A stretch of DNA of 64,000 nucleotides. Origin: Haematospirillum jordaniae. GTDB taxonomy: Bacteria; Pseudomonadota; Alphaproteobacteria; Rhodospirillales; Rhodospirillaceae. The position numbers were made by a program, and so were the translations under genes. The notes under the pieces are model-generated. The model was not told where the DNA came from and ran no database searches. It saw only the letters and a program-made list of their open reading frames with translations. The stretch lies in NCBI RefSeq assembly GCF_001611975.1, contig NZ_CP014525.1, forward strand, positions 1,046,001 to 1,110,000, in the 5' to 3' direction. Positions 60,931 to 64,000 of this stretch are shown here, piece after piece; the first letter of the stretch is position 1; every line of letters starts with the position of its first letter.

Positions 60931-62147
60931 GGTGTACCTGCTGCCTGACAACGGATCTGGAAAAAGCGCGACAACACCCGATGATAAATTTGGGTCAGTG
61001 TTTCCAGATCATCGACCCGGCAATGTTCATCAACCTTGTGCATAGAACGTCCAACCAGACCGAACTCCGCCACGGGGCACAGATGCCGGATAAACCGGGC
61101 ATCCGATGTTCCCCCGGATGTAGAGAGTTCAGGTGTACGGCCGGTCAGGGTCGATATGGCCTCCATCAACAGGGCAGATAGTTCACCCTGTGGTGTCAGG
61201 AACGGTTCGCCACTGCATACGGTTTCCAGAGAATAGCGTGCCGGGTCCGGGCAGACCTTGGCCAGCCGGGACCGGATCTCCGCTTCTAAGGAGTGGGCTG
61301 TATAGAAAGTGTTGAAACGAACATTGAAAACAACCCGTACCTGCCCTGGAATCACGTTGTCTGCCGTATTGCCGGTATCAATGGAGGTCAGCTCTAGGTT
61401 CGAGGGCTGGAAGTCTGCCGTTCCTTTATCCAGGGGTGTTGCCGTCAGGGCTTGTAGAAGCGCCAGCATCCGGGGCAGGGGGTTGTCGGCCCGGTGTGGA
61501 TAGGCCACATGCCCCTGTGTTCCATGCACGGTCAGTATACCGGATAGGCTGCCCCGCCGCCCGATCTTGATCATGTCTCCCAAGGCATCAGGGTTCGTGG
61601 GTTCCCCGACAAGGCACATGTCCGGGGCTGTGTCGTGCCGTGAGACCCAGTCCAGAAGTTTCCGGGTGCCATTGATCGCTGGACCTTCTTCGTCTCCGGT
61701 GATCAGAAGACTGATGGAGCCAGCAGGGTGTCCTTGTTCCAGCAAGCGAGCCACTGCTGCAACAAAGGCGGCAATGGCTCCCTTCATGTCGGCGGCGCCG
61801 CGCCCGTACAGGACGCCGTCCACTACCTCCCCGCCGAAGGGGTCATGGCTCCAGCCCGATGATGGCGGAGCCGGAACAACATCGGTGTGTCCGGCAAAGC
61901 AGAAATTTGGTCCACGGGTGCCCAGGCGGGCATACAGGTTGGCAACATCTGGTGTGCCCGGCTCAGAGAATACCAAGCGTGTGCATGTGAAGCCGATTCG
62001 TTCCAGAACCTGTTGCAGGGTGTGCAGGGCCCCCGCGTCGTTCGGTGTTACCGAAGGGCAGCGCAACAGGGCCTGCGCCAGGGGCAGGGGATCGCGCAGA
62101 TCCTGTATGCTGTTGATTATCTGTGGCGCAAGATCAGGGTCAGTCAC
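60927..62147 (-). CDS. dapE: Succinyl-diaminopimelate desuccinylase DapE
   Basis: A 406-residue M20-family zinc hydrolase that releases succinate from N-succinyl-LL-diaminopimelate in lysine and cell-wall precursor synthesis. Metal-binding motifs are FAGHTDVVPAP (His), GRGAADMKGAIAAFV (Asp), TGDEEGPAINGT (Glu-Glu) and the terminal RSMHKVDEHCRVDDL (His). The dimerisation domain is RRGSLSGILTVHGTQGHVAYPH (part). The start is a GTG at 62147, overlapping dapD by eight bases. The previous pathway step is encoded just upstream. Confidence 0.95.
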   Translation of the reverse strand: MTDPDLAPQIINSIQDLRDPLPLAQALLRCPSVTPNDAGALHTLQQVLERIGFTCTRLVFSEPGTPDVANLYARLGTRGPNFCFAGHTDVVPAPPSSGWSHDPFGGEVVDGVLYGRGAADMKGAIAAFVAAVARLLEQGHPAGSISLLITGDEEGPAINGTRKLLDWVSRHDTAPDMCLVGEPTNPDALGDMIKIGRRGSLSGILTVHGTQGHVAYPHRADNPLPRMLALLQALTATPLDKGTADFQPSNLELTSIDTGNTADNVIPGQVRVVFNVRFNTFYTAHSLEAEIRSRLAKVCPDPARYSLETVCSGEPFLTPQGELSALLMEAISTLTGRTPELSTSGGTSDARFIRHLCPVAEFGLVGRSMHKVDEHCRVDDLETLTQIYHRVLSRFFQIRCQAAGTP

Positions 62148-62994
62148 GGAGCAGCTCGTTGATAGAAACCTTGGACCGGGTTTGGGCGTCCACCCGCTTG
62201 ACGATTACGGCACAAGCCAATCCGGGACCTGGTGTTCCGTCCGGCAGTGGTTTTCCCGGCAGGGTACCGGGTACAACAACGGAGCCGGCCGGAACGCGGC
62301 CCATGAAAATCTCTCCGGTTCCCCGATCAATAACTTTGGTAGATGCCCCGATGAAGACCCCCATCGACAGCACGGCACCTTCTTCGACAATGACACCCTC
62401 GGCAACTTCAGAGCGTGCCCCGATAAAGCAGTTGTCTTCGATGATCACGGGTCCGGCTTGCAGGGGCTCCAGAACACCGCCAATACCAGCCCCACCCGAG
62501 ATATGGACATTCTTTCCAATCTGCGCGCATGAACCGACCGTTGCCCAGGTGTCGATCATGGAACCGCTGTCAACCCGTGCCCCGACATTGACAAAGCTGG
62601 GCATCAGGACAACCCCGGGGGCGATATAGGCAGAGTGACGGACCACGCACCCCGGCACCGCCCGGAAGCCGGCTTGTGTGAAGGCGTCCTCGTTCCAGGC
62701 GTTGAATTTGGATGGAACCTTGTCCCACCACGATGCCCCGCCGGGTGCACCGGAAATGGCAACCATGGGGTCCAGACGGAATGACAGCAGGACAGCTTTT
62801 TTCAGCCACGCATTGACAACCCATTGGCCATCGCGCTTTTCAGCCACGCGCAGGGTCCCGTTATCCAGCCCGCTCAGGGCGGTGCAGATAGCCTCGCGGG
62901 TGGCGCCTGTTGTGGCCGGTGACAGGGTGTCACGCATGTCCCAGGCAGAATCAATGACAGATTGCAGGGATGTCTGAAGTGTGGCGGTGCTCAT
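62140..62994 (-). CDS. dapD: Tetrahydrodipicolinate N-succinyltransferase DapD
   Basis: A 284-residue transferase with a left-handed beta helix. It succinylates tetrahydrodipicolinate in the lysine/diaminopimelate pathway. The N-terminal helical domain (MSTATLQTSLQSVIDSAW) is followed by RLDPMVAISGAPGGASWWDKV, hexapeptide repeats (RHSAYIAPGVVLMPSFVNVG; SGSMIDTWATVGSCAQIG) and SRSEVAEGVIVEEG-like turns. ATG 62994 gives the family N-terminus; the much longer open frame is spurious. dapE overlaps its 3' end. The membrane protein gene follows. Confidence 0.95.
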   Translation of the reverse strand: MSTATLQTSLQSVIDSAWDMRDTLSPATTGATREAICTALSGLDNGTLRVAEKRDGQWVVNAWLKKAVLLSFRLDPMVAISGAPGGASWWDKVPSKFNAWNEDAFTQAGFRAVPGCVVRHSAYIAPGVVLMPSFVNVGARVDSGSMIDTWATVGSCAQIGKNVHISGGAGIGGVLEPLQAGPVIIEDNCFIGARSEVAEGVIVEEGAVLSMGVFIGASTKVIDRGTGEIFMGRVPAGSVVVPGTLPGKPLPDGTPGPGLACAVIVKRVDAQTRSKVSINELLRD

Positions 62995-63276
62995 CGGGGC
63001 CGGATCCTTGAAACAATGGTCGGTCTTGTCAGGTCCGGGGAGCATACCCGTCGTGGCTCTGTCGTCAACCGCCTGTACGGATGGCCACATCCCGGGGGGG
63101 GCTTTGTTGACCTGCCCCCGTGACAGGAACACCATCGTTGGGCAGCGTATCTCAGCCCGACTAGGGCCAGTCCGGGGACTGTTGTGGACGACAGGGAGCA
63201 CAGGGATGCATCGGGTAATCCCCGCGGATTGTCCGGTTCCGGGTCCGCGGGAGGAGGAGGGCTGTCTGCCCGTCTG

Positions 63277-64000
63277 GTGTCTCTCTGGCCTGGGCCTGTC
63301 CTGATTTATGGCCCAGACCGTAGATTGATCTCGGCTTCTTCTGCAGAGTGCCCGTTGACCAGTAGCGCTGATACCGAACCGGATATTCTCGCCTTGGTTT
63401 CGATTGTTCAGGCTCATGGTACGTCGTGCTTCGGGTCAGTCCAGATTGATACCCCAAATGGTTTCCATGTCTATGACCTGGCAGCGTTGCCGGGAGATGG
63501 GGCAACGGTTCTGGTTCTTGCCCGTGCGGTCACTCTGAACCAGGGTCTACGCGTTGCCTTGGCAACCGGCCGTCAGCGTTACAAGGATCTGGTGGAAATC
63601 TCGTCGGATTTTGCCTGGGAAACGGGTATTGACGGACGTCTTGTCTTTGTCAGCCCCCGCGGTGCCTTGGGGTACCCTGCGGCATCCCTGATTGGTCGGT
63701 CCATGGCCGATTTTGTGCTGGATCCAGAGGCAGACTTCCCCTTTGTAACCCGTAGCAGTGTCGCCAATGTCGTGATCTGGATGCGTCGTGCAGACGGTGG
63801 GCGCGCCTGTGTGAATGTGTCTGCTCGTCCGGTTTTTGACGATGATGGACAATGGGGCGGGGCGCGGGGCATTTGCCGCGATATCACCTGCGAGCAGGAG
63901 CGCGATGAACAACAGGAGCGGGCCCGCCAGCGGGAACAGATTTTCAACCATATCGTCAGCACGTTCCGTGACGAGGTGATACCGGCCAATGTCCTGCATG
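63277..64000 (+). CDS. PAS-domain sensor protein (3' truncated by window edge)
   Basis: An open frame running off the window end, about 241 residues visible. A first PAS-like segment (PVLIYGPDRRLISASSAE) is followed by a clear second PAS domain (YKDLVEISSDFAWETGIDG, LVFVSPRGALGYPAASLIGR), a charged coiled coil (EQERDEQQERARQREQIF) and the start of a further domain (STFRDEVIPANVLH). Similar Rhodospirillales proteins continue into a GGDEF or related output domain, which cannot be checked here. GTG 63277 is used, with GGAGGAGGAGG upstream at 63251-63261. The frame is open from 63124, so an earlier start is possible. Confidence 0.75.
   Translation, partial: MSLWPGPVLIYGPDRRLISASSAECPLTSSADTEPDILALVSIVQAHGTSCFGSVQIDTPNGFHVYDLAALPGDGATVLVLARAVTLNQGLRVALATGRQRYKDLVEISSDFAWETGIDGRLVFVSPRGALGYPAASLIGRSMADFVLDPEADFPFVTRSSVANVVIWMRRADGGRACVNVSARPVFDDDGQWGGARGICRDITCEQERDEQQERARQREQIFNHIVSTFRDEVIPANVLH

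Overview
The window reads as chromosomal DNA of an alphaproteobacterium, most likely a member of the Rhodospirillales. This is inferred from gene content and protein style: a COQ7-type ubiquinone hydroxylase, a yjcH-actP-DUF294-exonuclease cluster, a queA-tgt-queF operon, pseudaminic-acid genes beside a short flagellin, and a terminal PAS protein of the kind found in Magnetospirillum-like bacteria. No rRNA genes, insertion sequences, integrases or CRISPR arrays were seen. The window is cut at both ends: SecA lacks its N-terminus on the left and a PAS sensor protein lacks its C-terminus on the right.

Region 1 (1-18.3 kb) holds the end of secA, a MarR-type regulator and then what looks like a surface-glycan/flagellin island. 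On the minus strand there is a four-gene operon (DegT-type aminotransferase, acyl carrier protein, ketoreductase, NeuD-like acyltransferase). Next comes a plus-strand 1906-residue kinase-like/AAA/GAF/PAS/histidine-kinase protein and a flagellin-like protein of unknown role. The operon pseB-pseC-fused SpsF/PseG for early and late pseudaminic-acid steps ends beside a 306-residue flagellin. Together they suggest glycosylated flagella with an acylated amino sugar; pseI and pseH are not in the window.

Region 2 (18.3-29 kb) is ordinary metabolism: a SugE/Gdx-type exporter, the acetate symporter cluster, an EamA transporter, a DjlA-like J-protein, a prolyl-tRNA editing protein and the queuosine operon.

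Region 3 (29-60.3 kb) carries two blocks of very large plus-strand RTX genes (29.4-35.6 and 50.5-60.3 kb), separated by about 15 kb of housekeeping genes (purU, tRNA-Leu, dsbB, coq7, purD, xseA, two glycosyltransferases, thrS, infC and others). The RTX proteins are strings of one unit: an RTX nonapeptide block followed by a domain resembling the serralysin C-terminal domain. One carries a complete serralysin protease domain, and one is split by a frameshift in a run of six G. All end in Asp plus hydrophobic residues, the serralysin-type secretion signal. No type I secretion genes are present here. This RTX family, with its many poly-G tracts, is the most unusual content of the window.

Region 4 (60.3-64 kb) has dapD-dapE plus a coupled membrane protein on the minus strand and the start of a PAS sensor on the plus strand.
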